Source of the DNA: Dastarcus helophoroides
Taxonomy: Eukaryota; Arthropoda; Insecta; Coleoptera; Bothrideridae
Reading direction: 5' to 3'
Assembly (NCBI GenBank): GCA_028583605.1
Contig: CM053332.1
Location: 12,078,442 to 12,142,441, forward strand
DNA length: 64,000 nucleotides
Positions within the stretch are counted from its first letter, which is position 1. The number at the start of each line of letters is the position of its first letter. A program made the position numbers and the translations under genes. The notes beneath the pieces are model-generated. The model worked only from the letters and a program-made list of their open reading frames with translations, was not told the DNA's origin and ran no database searches. Shown here one piece after another: positions 23,541-34,989 of the stretch.

Positions 23541-24483
23541 ATAACAAAGACAGAAATTTCAATATTTTTTTGGATGTTTCCACTTAAAAGTCGAATTTTG
23601 GAGAATAAATAAAAATTTTCGAAATCGTAATCGTAATATAAACAAATCAACTTGATAACAAAAAATTTCGACATTTTTAATTATGAAGGTAAAAACACTT
23701 TAAAAAAAATTGATAAATTTAGGAATAAAGCTGATGGAGGTTAAAGTTATTAAAAAAATCCTGAATTTTCTAACTCCAAAAACTGCTCAAGTTTGCGTAA
23801 AATCGAAATTATAAACAAGAATCGATATTTTAGAAATTTCTTTTTTAAGTTATATAATCGCCATGTTGAAAGCATCTTATAGAAGAAATCCGTTAAAAAT
23901 AATTATTAAAAAAGATTTCTCAAAATTATGGCTTATAAGAGATTTTGATATTTTTCAGTAAAAAGAGAGAGAAAGAGAGAGAAATGTTTTAAATTCAAAA
24001 GCTGTAAAAATAGTATCACAAGATCCAAAAACGCTTTCTCACAATTCGATAAAATTTTATACAAGCGATCTCGAAAGACACACGATTGTATAAATTTCAG
24101 TTTTTCTCAAAAATTATTGAATTTTTTTTCAAAATGAGGCGGAGCTGTCCTTTAAGCTGGTAAAAGCTTTTCAAAATTGACATTTTGTAATAAAATTTAA
24201 AACGTAAAATTGAAACTTGAGATAAAAACAGAAAGAAAGATTATCAAGAAGAAAAGTTTAAATTTTTACAGATTTAAAATGTCAAAAATTTGTGGGAAAA
24301 AAATCGGAATGAGTTTATAAAGTAAAAATTTAGAACTAAGGTGAAAATGCGAGAATGAACTCGAGATTTTAAGAAAATTCTTCATTTGTATATATATGTT
24401 ATATTCCTTGAATATCCTAACATCTTTATTTTTTTTTTTTTTTTTTATTTGCGACTAAGAGTTCATAAATGTCTTTCTTTTTC
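23541..24483. other. AT-rich spacer with poly-T tract
   Basis: A-rich degenerate repeat without genes. A run of about 20 T residues interrupted only lightly lies at 24427-24447, about 40 bp before the 39-bp array. Confidence 0.5.
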
Positions 24484-27400
24484 ATTTAAAGTTGAAATGT
24501 GATTAAAAGTAAAACATTTCTCAATTAAAGTTGAAATGTGATTAAAAGTAAAACATTTCTCAATTAAAGTTGAAATGTGATTAAAAGTAAAACATTTCTC
24601 AATTAAAGTTGAAATGTGATTAAAAGTAAAACATTTCTCAATTAAAGTTGAAATGTGATTAAAAGTAAAACATTTCTCAATTAAAGTTGAAATGTGATTA
24701 AAAGTAAAACATTTCTCAATTAAAGTTGAAATGTGATTAAAAGTAAAACATTTCTCAATTAAAGTTGAAATGTGATTAAAAGTAAAACATTTCTCAATTA
24801 AAGTTGAAATGTGATTAAAAGTAAAACATTTCTCAATTAAAGTTGAAATGTGATTAAAAGTAAAACATTTCTCAATTAAAGTTGAAATGTGATTAAAAGT
24901 AAAACATTTCTCAATTAAAGTTGAAATGTGATTAAAAGTAAAACATTTCTCAATTAAAGTTGAAATGTGATTAAAAGTAAAACATTTCTCAATTAAAGTT
25001 GAAATGTGATTAAAAGTAAAACATTTCTCAATTAAAGTTGAAATGTGATTAAAAGTAAAACATTTCTCAATTAAAGTTGAAATGTGATTAAAAGTAAAAC
25101 ATTTCTCAATTAAAGTTGAAATGTGATTAAAAGTAAAACATTTCTCAATTAAAGTTGAAATGTGATTAAAAGTAAAACATTTCTCAATTAAAGTTGAAAT
25201 GTGATTAAAAGTAAAACATTTCTCAATTAAAGTTGAAATGTGATTAAAAGTAAAACATTTCTCAATTAAAGTTGAAATGTGATTAAAAGTAAAACATTTC
25301 TCAATTAAAGTTGAAATGTGATTAAAAGTAAAACATTTCTCAATTAAAGTTGAAATGTGATTAAAAGTAAAACATTTCTCAATTAAAGTTGAAATGTGAT
25401 TAAAAGTAAAACATTTCTCAATTAAAGTTGAAATGTGATTAAAAGTAAAACATTTCTCAATTAAAGTTGAAATGTGATTAAAAGTAAAACATTTCTCAAT
25501 TAAAGTTGAAATGTGATTAAAAGTAAAACATTTCTCAATTAAAGTTGAAATGTGATTAAAAGTAAAACATTTCTCAATTAAAGTTGAAATGTGATTAAAA
25601 GTAAAACATTTCTCAATTAAAGTTGAAATGTGATTAAAAGTAAAACATTTCTCAATTAAAGTTGAAATGTGATTAAAAGTAAAACATTTCTCAATTAAAG
25701 TTGAAATGTGATTAAAAGTAAAACATTTCTCAATTAAAGTTGAAATGTGATTAAAAGTAAAACATTTCTCAATTAAAGTTGAAATGTGATTAAAAGTAAA
25801 ACATTTCTCAATTAAAGTTGAAATGTGATTAAAAGTAAAACATTTCTCAATTAAAGTTGAAATGTGATTAAAAGTAAAACATTTCTCAATTAAAGTTGAA
25901 ATGTGATTAAAAGTAAAACATTTCTCAATTAAAGTTGAAATGTGATTAAAAGTAAAACATTTCTCAATTAAAGTTGAAATGTGATTAAAAGTAAAACATT
26001 TCTCAATTAAAGTTGAAATGTGATTAAAAGTAAAACATTTCTCAATTAAAGTTGAAATGTGATTAAAAGTAAAACATTTCTCAATTAAAGTTGAAATGTG
26101 ATTAAAAGTAAAACATTTCTCAATTAAAGTTGAAATGTGATTAAAAGTAAAACATTTCTCAATTAAAGTTGAAATGTGATTAAAAGTAAAACATTTCTCA
26201 ATTAAAGTTGAAATGTGATTAAAAGTAAAACATTTCTCAATTAAAGTTGAAATGTGATTAAAAGTAAAACATTTCTCAATTAAAGTTGAAATGTGATTAA
26301 AAGTAAAACATTTCTCAATTAAAGTTGAAATGTGATTAAAAGTAAAACATTTCTCAATTAAAGTTGAAATGTGATTAAAAGTAAAACATTTCTCAATTAA
26401 AGTTGAAATGTGATTAAAAGTAAAACATTTCTCAATTAAAGTTGAAATGTGATTAAAAGTAAAACATTTCTCAATTAAAGTTGAAATGTGATTAAAAGTA
26501 AAACATTTCTCAATTAAAGTTGAAATGTGATTAAAAGTAAAACATTTCTCAATTAAAGTTGAAATGTGATTAAAAGTAAAACATTTCTCAATTAAAGTTG
26601 AAATGTGATTAAAAGTAAAACATTTCTCAATTAAAGTTGAAATGTGATTAAAAGTAAAACATTTCTCAATTAAAGTTGAAATGTGATTAAAAGTAAAACA
26701 TTTCTCAATTAAAGTTGAAATGTGATTAAAAGTAAAACATTTCTCAATTAAAGTTGAAATGTGATTAAAAGTAAAACATTTCTCAATTAAAGTTGAAATG
26801 TGATTAAAAGTAAAACATTTCTCAATTAAAGTTGAAATGTGATTAAAAGTAAAACATTTCTCAATTAAAGTTGAAATGTGATTAAAAGTAAAACATTTCT
26901 CAATTAAAGTTGAAATGTGATTAAAAGTAAAACATTTCTCAATTAAAGTTGAAATGTGATTAAAAGTAAAACATTTCTCAATTAAAGTTGAAATGTGATT
27001 AAAAGTAAAACATTTCTCAATTAAAGTTGAAATGTGATTAAAAGTAAAACATTTCTCAATTAAAGTTGAAATGTGATTAAAAGTAAAACATTTCTCAATT
27101 AAAGTTGAAATGTGATTAAAAGTAAAACATTTCTCAATTAAAGTTGAAATGTGATTAAAAGTAAAACATTTCTCAATTAAAGTTGAAATGTGATTAAAAG
27201 TAAAACATTTCTCAATTAAAGTTGAAATGTGATTAAAAGTAAAACATTTCTCAATTAAAGTTGAAATGTGATTAAAAGTAAAACATTTCTCAATTAAAGT
27301 TGAAATGTGATTAAAAGTAAAACATTTCTCAATTAAAGTTGAAATGTGATTAAAAGTAAAACATTTCTCAATTAAAGTTGAAATGTGATTAAAAGTAAAA

Positions 27401-27990
27401 CATTTCTCAATTAAAGTTGAAATGTGATTAAAAGTAAAACATTTCTCAATTAAAGTTGAAATGTGATTAAAAGTAAAACATTTCTCAATTAAAGTTGAAA
27501 TGTGATTAAAAGTAAAACATTTCTCAATTAAAGTTGAAATGTGATTAAAAGTAAAACATTTCTCAATTAAAGTTGAAATGTGATTAAAAGTAAAACATTT
27601 CTCAATTAAAGTTGAAATGTGATTAAAAGTAAAACATTTCTCAATTAAAGTTGAAATGTGATTAAAAGTAAAACATTTCTCAATTAAAGTTGAAATGTGA
27701 TTAAAAGTAAAACATTTCTCAATTAAAGTTGAAATGTGATTAAAAGTAAAACATTTCTCAATTAAAGTTGAAATGTGATTAAAAGTAAAACATTTCTCAA
27801 TTAAAGTTGAAATGTGATTAAAAGTAAAACATTTCTCAATTAAAGTTGAAATGTGATTAAAAGTAAAACATTTCTCAATTAAAGTTGAAATGTGATTAAA
27901 AGTAAAACATTTCTCAATTAAAGTTGAAATGTGATTAAAAGTAAAACATTTCTCAATTAAAGTTGAAATGTGATTAAAAGTAAAACAGTT
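24484..27990. repeat. Minisatellite array, 90 x 39 bp
   Basis: The unit is 39 bp (attaaagttgaaatgtgatt, then aaaagtaaaacatttctca). The translation of the open minus-strand frame consists of 89 identical 13-residue blocks (CFTFNHISTLIEK) plus one edge block in which the Ile after Leu is Asn. That gives 90 units, and the nucleotide units appear identical by eye throughout. Only the edge units differ. Because 39 is a multiple of three and the unit has no stop in one minus frame, a 1,177-codon open frame (24463-27996) exists. I regard this as a by-product of the repeat and not a protein gene, since there is no promoter, splice or domain signal. Such homogeneity implies recent expansion or ongoing homogenisation. 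Confidence 0.97.
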
Positions 27991-28427
27991 CTTCATAATT
28001 TCGAATATTTTTTAAATTTCAGATATCTTAAATTTCTATGGAAGCTTTAGCAATTTTCAAAATTTTGACTTTTTTGGAAATTTTGAATGTTTGGAAAATT
28101 TGCGTTTCTTTAAAATGTGGACTTTTTTTAGAAACTTTGGATATTTTTTAAAAAGTTTGCCTATTTTAAAAAAAATCTACCTTTTTTAAAGATTTGCAAT
28201 GTTTTGAAAGTTACGACTCTTTAAAGAGTTTTTACTACATTTAAAATTTTAACATTTCAACTAATTGTTGAGATTTCGACTTTTTGAAGATTTAGAATAA
28301 TTTAAATTTTTTTTATATTTACTTTTTTGAAAGTTCCCACTTTTCCAATTTTTGTTTTCAAATTGGATTTTCTTTGAAAACTTCGAGCCCTAAAATTTTG
28401 TTGGCTTTAGTTAGGTGATATTATTGA
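27991..28427. other. T-rich degenerate repeat, no gene
   Basis: Sequence with TTTTGACTTTTT and AAATTTCGAC-like words. No gene is visible. Confidence 0.5.
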
Positions 28428-28495
28428 CAAGGGTTCTCAACGCTTTTTAAGTTGTGTTCCCTCGGAGTATAAAAAATATATTCATGCCCCCTTTT
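28428..28495 (+). mobile_element. hAT-like left terminus (orphan)
   Basis: It starts CAAGGGTTCTCAACGCTTTT and continues 'aagttgtgttccctcgg', typical of the GC-containing ends of hAT elements. No partner end or repeat of the preceding 8 bp (ATTATTGA) was found. The following 300 bp is A-rich repeat, as inside the two complete hAT elements of this window. Confidence 0.45.
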
Positions 28496-28821
28496 TTAGT
28501 TTTTTGAATAAGAGTCGAAAATTCTATTTAAAACTGACAATAAAAAAAATCGAAATTCTAAAAAATGTCGAAATTTTGATAAGAACCCGAAACTTTTTAT
28601 TCAAAAATTTAAAAAATAATGCAAGATGTTAAAAAAATTTTAAACTTTAGGAAAAGTCGGATCAAAAAAAAATCAAAATATTGAATAAATCCGAAAATTT
28701 TGAAAAGGGAAAAAATTTTGAAAAATGGAGAAATTTTCATAAAGTAAAAATTTGTAAAAAATCAAAATCTTCAAAACATTTAAATTTTTAAAAGAATTCG
28801 CATTTAATTTTTAAAAAGGTA

Positions 28822-30529
28822 TATCGGGTGTTTTTTTAGTTGGGAGGTTACCTTTATATACAGTATCACTTATTATAAAGGCAAACTGATTTTGTTGGTG
28901 GGGCTAATCGGAGCTAAATTACCTTCCAAAAATATTTTCAACTTCCTCCCACTTCCGGTTATACCGGAAGTAGGTATCAACTTTCTTATTTTAAATGACA
29001 ACCCACAAATTTTATACTTTATTTGGATTTTACGTAAAAAAATAAGGTGAGTTTATGTATACATGTTTATTGCTATCTTTGATAGTTTTAAAGACATTTC
29101 AATTTTTCGAAAAAAAATGACAAAAAAGAGGGATATTTTAACTCTTTGTATCTTTTTTATTATTTGCAGTAAAAACATGAAATTTGGGTTGAAGTCATGG
29201 AATATTATGAAGACTATAATAACGTAATCAGGTTTTACATTTATTACACAGGGTGATGGAAATTTTATGATCTTTATTGTTTTTGTTTTATTCAAAAAAA
29301 CTCTGTTTTTTTAAATAAAAACTATGCGTTTCTTAATCATTTTTGGATTCTTCACGTAAAAGGAAGAAAAAAGTTATATGACTAATTTTTTAAAATTCAA
29401 TTCTGCACCGTTACAGAGATATAATTCAAAATAAAAAAGAAAAATATTTTTTCCCTCTAGTAGCAACTTGGTAGCAGAAAACAAAACGTTCAAAAAAAAA
29501 CCTAACAACAAGGCCTAAAAATTTTATTCTAAATAACATTTAAAACATAACCGTACAAGACGAATAATTTTTGACTAATTGTTAGAATACTTATTGAAAA
29601 ATGTTTAGGGAGCCACGAATGTAAGTTTCGTAAAAATGGTTTGTTAAACAGACTTCTCATTTTTGGAATAATGAAAACCAACAACAAATGTTCAAGAAAA
29701 TTCGTCCTTTAACTGTTATGCTGTTAGATTAGAACTCACGATTTGTAAGCGTTAAATTTTATAATGAAAATCGAAATGGAAATTTTTTAGTGATTTTTTT
29801 ACGACTGCTGCATGACAAGCATAATACTAGGAACAATCGGATGTGCTTAAAAACGTTACTCAATTCGAAATCTTAAAATATGCCTTTAAAAGTATTGAAA
29901 GAGAAGATCGTCCTTGTTGCTCTTGATGCAAATTTTTTATCAATTTTTTTTTTTTTCGTATTACTTATTTAGGTAAAATACCCCTGTAAAGGCACAACAT
30001 TTTAAAAAATAAGTAATACAACTTTTTTCTTCTTTTTATGTAAAGAATCTAAAAATGATGAAAAAACATATAGTTCCTATTTAAAAATACAGAGTTTTTT
30101 TGAATAAAACAAAAACAGCGAAGATTATAAAATTTCCATCACCCCATATAATAAATGTGACCCAAATTTCATGTTTTTACTGCAAATAATAAAAAAGATA
30201 CAAAGAGTCAAAATAACCCTCTTTTCTGTCATTTTTTTTTCGAAGAATTGAAATATCTTTAAAACTATCAAAGGTAGCGATAAACATGTATACATAACCT
30301 TACCTTATTTTTTTTCGCAAAATCTAAATAAAATATAAAATTTGGGGGTTGCTATTTAAAATAAGAAAGTTGACGTCTACTACCGGTATAACCGGCAGTG
30401 GGGAGAAGTTGAAAATATTTTTAAAAGATAGTTTAGCTCTAATTAGACCCATCGACAAAATCAGTTTGCCTTTATAATAAGTAGTACTCCAGATAAAGGT
30501 AACCTCCCAACTAAAAAAAACACCCGGTA
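28822..30529. mobile_element. Long-inverted-repeat element, TA-flanked, non-coding
   Basis: The left end TATATCGGGTGTTTTTTTAG mirrors the right end CTAAAAAAAACACCCGGTATA. The arms align for about 600 bp (28822 to about 29420; about 29975 to 30529), sharing 'gttgggaggttacc', 'aaggcaaactgattttg', 'acaaagagt/actctttgt', 'gggtgatggaaattttat' and 'gtatacatgtttat' in mirror order. About 550 bp of spacer contains no gene. The outer TA and a terminal CGGGTGTT hint at Tc1/mariner-type mobilisation. The open frames at 29053-29295 and 30324-30638 lie in the two arms and are not related to a known protein. Confidence 0.82.
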
Positions 30530-30531
30530 TA

Positions 30532-31824
30532 TTGGAATATAGGTAAAGGGTATATATTGAAATATAGTCAAAAATGTCAAAAAATGTAAAATTAAAAAAA
30601 AAGAATTCCGAAAAATACAGTCTTAAAAAACCACACAATAAAAAATATCTAAATTTTTAAAAAACAAAAAAACAGAAAAATTCTTAACATTTTAAAAAAC
30701 AGATGAATTTTGAAAAATTTTAATTTTTAAAAAAGCCAAATTTTCCAAAAAAGTAAAAATTAAAAAAAAGTCGAAATTTAAAAAAAAATTTTGATAAACG
30801 TGTAAATTTTTATAAAAAGTTGAAATTTAAAAAAAAAATCTGCCGAAAATGTGAAAAAAATAAGCCGCACAAATTCAAAAAGTTGAAAAATGGCCACTAA
30901 ACTCAAAAAAAGCGATTTTCGAAATAAGGCTAAATTTTCAAGACAATTAAAATAAACGGAGGAATTTTTAAAAATATCCGAATTAAAAAATGTTTCAAGA
31001 AATATTTTGCAAAAAGTTTCAGATTTTCGAAAAAGTCAAAATTTGGAAAAATAGATAAATTTTTAAAAAAATTTTAAAACGCATTTAAAAAAAGATAAAA
31101 TTTTGGAAAAAAAGTGCGAAAATTTGAAAACGAAAGTCAAAATTTTGAAAATTCTCGAAATTTTGATATAAACATTTTAAATTTTCAAAAAAAAAAGAAA
31201 GTATTTAAAAAAGTGACAAGTTTTAAAAAACCGAAATTTGTCAAAAAAGTTGACATTTTTGTTTTTAAAGTTTAGTTGAAAATTGGAATTTTGGATAATC
31301 AGGATTTTTAAAGAAATTCGAAACTTCAAGAAAAATCGGGAATTGAAAAAAACAATCGAAAATATGAAAAAAATGTGGAAATTATTAATAGTTGAGATTT
31401 TCAAAAATAAAGGCGTAATTTTCAAAAAAAATCAATTTTCTGAAATTTCAAAATTTTAAAAAAGGTCGAAATTTTCGAAAAGATCCACCTTTCAAACATT
31501 GAAGTCGATATTTTAAAAAAATAAAAATATCAAAATTTGAGAAAAAGCCTAAAGGATTTAAAAATTGCAAATTTTGGAAAAAGAAGTCCTATTTCTGAAA
31601 ACAAATCGTAAAAAAATTTTAACCTCTCAAAAAACTCGACATTTTCAAAACTGAAATCTTTATAAATAGTTGCTATTTTCGAAGTTTAATGAAAAAAAGT
31701 TTTAAACAGAAGCAGAAGTTTTTACTTTAATGTCGAATTTTAAAAAAGTTAAAATTTCAAAAAAACTCGAAAATTTGAAATAAGTAAAAATTTGTTTTAA
31801 AAGGTAGGAATTTTGAAAAAAGCG
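30532..31824. other. A-rich degenerate repeat block, no gene
   Basis: Reverse-orientation repeat (AAAAAGTCGAAATTTTGAAAA type words). The frames at 31177-31425 and 31702-31914 are low-complexity translations. Confidence 0.55.
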
Positions 31825-31916
31825 AAAATATAAGAGGCCGGCGCAGACGCGCAGTCCAGCTCTATGGCATTGATACATCGAATATCCAACAAATTTACCC
31901 ATGTATCGAAACATAT

Positions 31917-32422
31917 TGTTGCGGGCTTATCGGTTCGAAATGATTATTAAACACTTGCTAAATAATACCCACTTTATTACCAAACTTAACTCGGAACACT
32001 ACAACTGAATAATGAACTCACTTATTGACGTCTAACTACTAACTCACTAACTATACCGTCTAACTGACTAACTGACGAGGAAAAGGCGACCGCCTTATAT
32101 AGTTTTGGCTCCCCGGTTCTAGAAAAATCCCGCACTTTATTACCAAATTAAACTCGGAACACTACAACTGAATAATGAACTCACTTATTGACGTCTAACT
32201 ACTAACTCACTAACTATACTGTCTAACTGACTAACTGACGAGGGAAAGGCGACTGCCTTATATAGTTTTGGCTCCCGGGTTCTAGAAAAATCCCGCAGAT
32301 AAGGCTTATCGTTTGCCGAAGTTTTTGGAACGCTTATCTGCCGTTTGCCGGCCGCTTTCCCCTTATCAGATCTTTCTAGAAAATTTTCTTACGCACCAAA
32401 CTCTATAATTTACATTTCGTTA
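31917..32422 (-). repeat. Solo gypsy LTR with internal 163-bp duplication
   Basis: On the minus strand this matches the LTR of the gypsy element at 43744-44108: 'tgttgcgggcttatcggttc' at its U5 end, 'gcagataaggcttatcgttt', 'ggaacgcttatctgcc', and 'tttacatttcgtta' at the U3 end. ATAT flanks it on both sides (31913-31916, 32423-32426), a plausible 4-bp TSD. A segment of about 163 bp is tandemly duplicated (31970-32132 and 32133-32296), covering the repeated 'taactcactaactatac' region and the TATATAG-containing promoter area. No internal retrotransposon sequence is attached, so it is a solo LTR left by recombination. Confidence 0.85.
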
Positions 32423-32426
32423 ATAT

Positions 32427-33669
32427 GAATGCATCTTTTTGGATACATGAGTTGAAGATAGTATCGATGTTTTAAAAATGTTGTGCATTTTTTTTGGCGC
32501 AATAAAACAAATGAGTCTAAAGTATTACGTAAAAGATCAACAGAAAAACCAGAAAAATATACCACAGTCAGCTATCCAAAGTTACACAAAAAATGTACAC
32601 AAAATCTTAATTTGTAAAATTGATAGAAATCCATTTTAAGTAGGGGTGTCAATAAGCAAGTTTCCAACAACAAAGACGGGACAAAGACTTTCAAATCGAA
32701 ACTATTTTAAAAAAATTAAAAATTTGCAGTATAAACTTAACATTTATACTTTTTTCTCGAATTGCAAATTTTACAGCTTAAAATTTCGACTTTAAATTCC
32801 ACATTTCAAAAGTGAAAGTTTGATTTCAAATTCAAAATATCAATTTTTCTCATAAGATGTCAATGTTTGCTCAGAATATGAAATTTAGCCTCGAAATCTC
32901 AATTAACATTCTTAATAATCTTCAAACCCCCATTTTAATTTCAAAATGTTTATTTTTTTCAAAATTGTGGGTTCATTAGAAATTTCGAGTTCAGTCTTGA
33001 AAAAATGGATTTTTTAGAATTACAACTTAGATTTCAAGGTTTTGCTATTTAATTCGATTTTGGGAAAGAAGTTGAATTCTAAACTCGACATTTGTACTTT
33101 TTTAAAAGATTTTATATGAAAAGTTGGATCTCGAAAAACTTTTTCTCGGACCTTCGACTATACCTTTCTTCAAAACTTCTACTACAATCTCGAAATTTCG
33201 ACCTTACCACTAAATTTCAACTTTAATCTCGAAATGTCCACTTTAAACTTAAAATCTCAAACTTTATCTCTTACTTTTTCCCAAAAATTTCTAGTCAAAA
33301 ATTCAGATTTTATTTTTTCTCGAAATTTCGATTTTTAATTTTAATAGTCCAATTTAAAATTTTTTTTAAAGCATTCCAAGTTGAAGTTTTGGATTTAACC
33401 CTTAATGACTTCTTGAATGTATTAGCTGATTAATTTATAAAAACTAATTCAAATTTTCACTGTAAATTTAGAGGAAAACGTTGAAGATTTGAAGGTCGAA
33501 ACGTTTAGTAAAAAAATGTGAAGTTTCGATAACTCTGGATTTATAAAATAAACATTTTTCGAATGTTTAAACTTTTTAGGACTTTAGAAAAATAAATAGA
33601 AAAAATTTAAACTGGTAAATTTAAAATAATAGTCAAGTTTTAATTCGACATGTCTAGAAAATTAAATAT
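32427..33669. other. Spacer between two solo LTRs, no gene
   Basis: The first 270 bp is unique-looking. The rest is degenerate repeat with TTTCGAC, GAAATTTCGA and AAACTT words. There is no pol or gag similarity, which argues against the flanking LTRs belonging to one element. Confidence 0.55.
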
Positions 33670-33970
33670 TGTAACAAAAAGTAATTATAAAGTTTAGTTG
33701 GGAATTTTCTAGATAATAAATCAAAAGGCAGATAAGCGCTCCAGAAATTTCGGCAAAGGATAAGCCTTATCTGCTGGATTCTTCTAGAACCCGAACCGGG
33801 ACCTATATAAGGCGATCGCTTTTCCCTCAGGAAGTTAGTTAGAAATCAATGAATAAGTTAGTTAATTAAACAGTGTTATTGAATTACAATTGTAGTGTCC
33901 GAGTTCAGTTTTGAAAGAAAGTGGTTACAATTCACCAAGTGTTAATCATTCAAACCGATAACGCGCAACC
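33670..33970 (+). repeat. Solo gypsy LTR, plus orientation
   Basis: It starts TGTAAC, contains 'ggcagataagcgctccagaa', 'ggataagccttatctgc', a TATATAAGG box-like word at about 33812, and ends 'aaaccgataacgcgcaac'. ATAT lies on both sides (33666-33669 and 33971-33974), a 4-bp TSD. It is diverged from the copy at 31917-32422 and from the full element at 43.7-47.9 kb. Confidence 0.82.
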
Positions 33971-34046
33971 ATATTTAATATATAGGGGGCCCCGCAAAAA
34001 AGACTAATCGGGCCCCGCACTTATTGAATCCGGGCCTGAAAATATA

Positions 34047-34970
34047 CTATAACTTTTGCAATATATTCAAAATAATCATTACCAATTTTTTATCCAACAC
34101 ATGCTTCGCATATTCATCTATTCATTTATTATAATCGAATAAAATTAGACTGCTTAATGTCAATTAAACTTTATAAATTGAGGCTGAAATTCTTTAAATG
34201 CCAAATTAATTTTTATCATTACATACAACATACATATCTGACTAATTACTATCACTATAGCTAATTCCTTGCATTCAAAATATTAAGAAATAGTCTGTGA
34301 TTATACAGAAAACCTTGCTGAATTCATAACTTTAACCCTTTCAAATACTAAAACCTTCAATTGTGAAAAATTCGCCATTAATTTATTAAAATATGATATC
34401 ATCGGAGGTTACAAAACAGTTATTTCATTAGCATTAAAGTAAAACATATTATCAGCTTCTAGGGTTTATGAATTAATTAATGTTAGGTGTTTAACTTTAA
34501 CTTATTACTACCTTCAAACTAAAAATCGTACTAATGTGATGTCATGATGGGGAATTTTTTATAACCTGAATACAAACACGTTTGCGATCTAAACATTGAC
34601 GAATTCTACTGGAAACACTTGATTCAGTGTTATGCAATCGAATGTCCTAAATAATTATTAATAATTTCGTTCTGGAAAAAAGAAACAGTAATTTCAAAAA
34701 AATGTTAAATTTGTAATATTGAAAAGTAGGTTATGAGTATAAATAAAATTAAACATTTTATAAACATAGATAAGCATACTCTTATCAAACTTTTCTCAAC
34801 GCGAGAATTAAGTCCATATTAGGAAATGAATTTAGAATGATTCAAATATTCAAATACTCCAAAGAGGAAGATAAATTACGTAGCCACGTGTGTTATCCTT
34901 ATCCATTGTCAATATTATTATTTACTAGCTAATATTTCACTCGATCCCACTCTCTATTGTCACGGCCACT
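34047..34970. other. AT-rich unique-looking DNA, no gene
   Basis: Not made of the TTTCGAC repeat. No recognisable coding or RNA gene. It contains scattered TTAATTA and ATTATT words only. Confidence 0.5.
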
Positions 34971-34989
34971 AGTTTCGTTAACGTGTTAT

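Larger units (their letters stand above)
31833..34038. mobile_element. Candidate hAT element containing two solo LTRs
   Basis: The right end 'ccgcacttattgaatccggg' then CCTG, with the repeated GGGGCCCCGC motif, is a convincing hAT-type terminus. The 8 bp after it (AAAATATA, 34039-34046) also occur at 31825-31832, immediately before AGAGGCCGGCGC. The left terminus fits the expected CAGGCCCGG only loosely, and an AT-only octamer can match by chance, so the pairing is tentative. If right, both solo LTRs (31917-32422 and 33670-33970) inserted into it afterwards. Confidence 0.4.

Noticed and set aside
24484..27990. A CRISPR array
   Set aside because: There are no unique spacers between repeats, no cas genes, and the context is eukaryotic.
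24463..27996. A 1,177-codon protein on the minus strand
   Set aside because: It is produced by a stop-free frame in a 39-bp tandem repeat. Every unit is identical at DNA level, and there is no unique coding flank, promoter or domain.
31917..33970. A single element with inverted LTRs, like the one at 43.7-47.9 kb
   Set aside because: Each LTR has its own ATAT on both sides, and the spacer has no gag or pol. Two independent solo LTRs are simpler.
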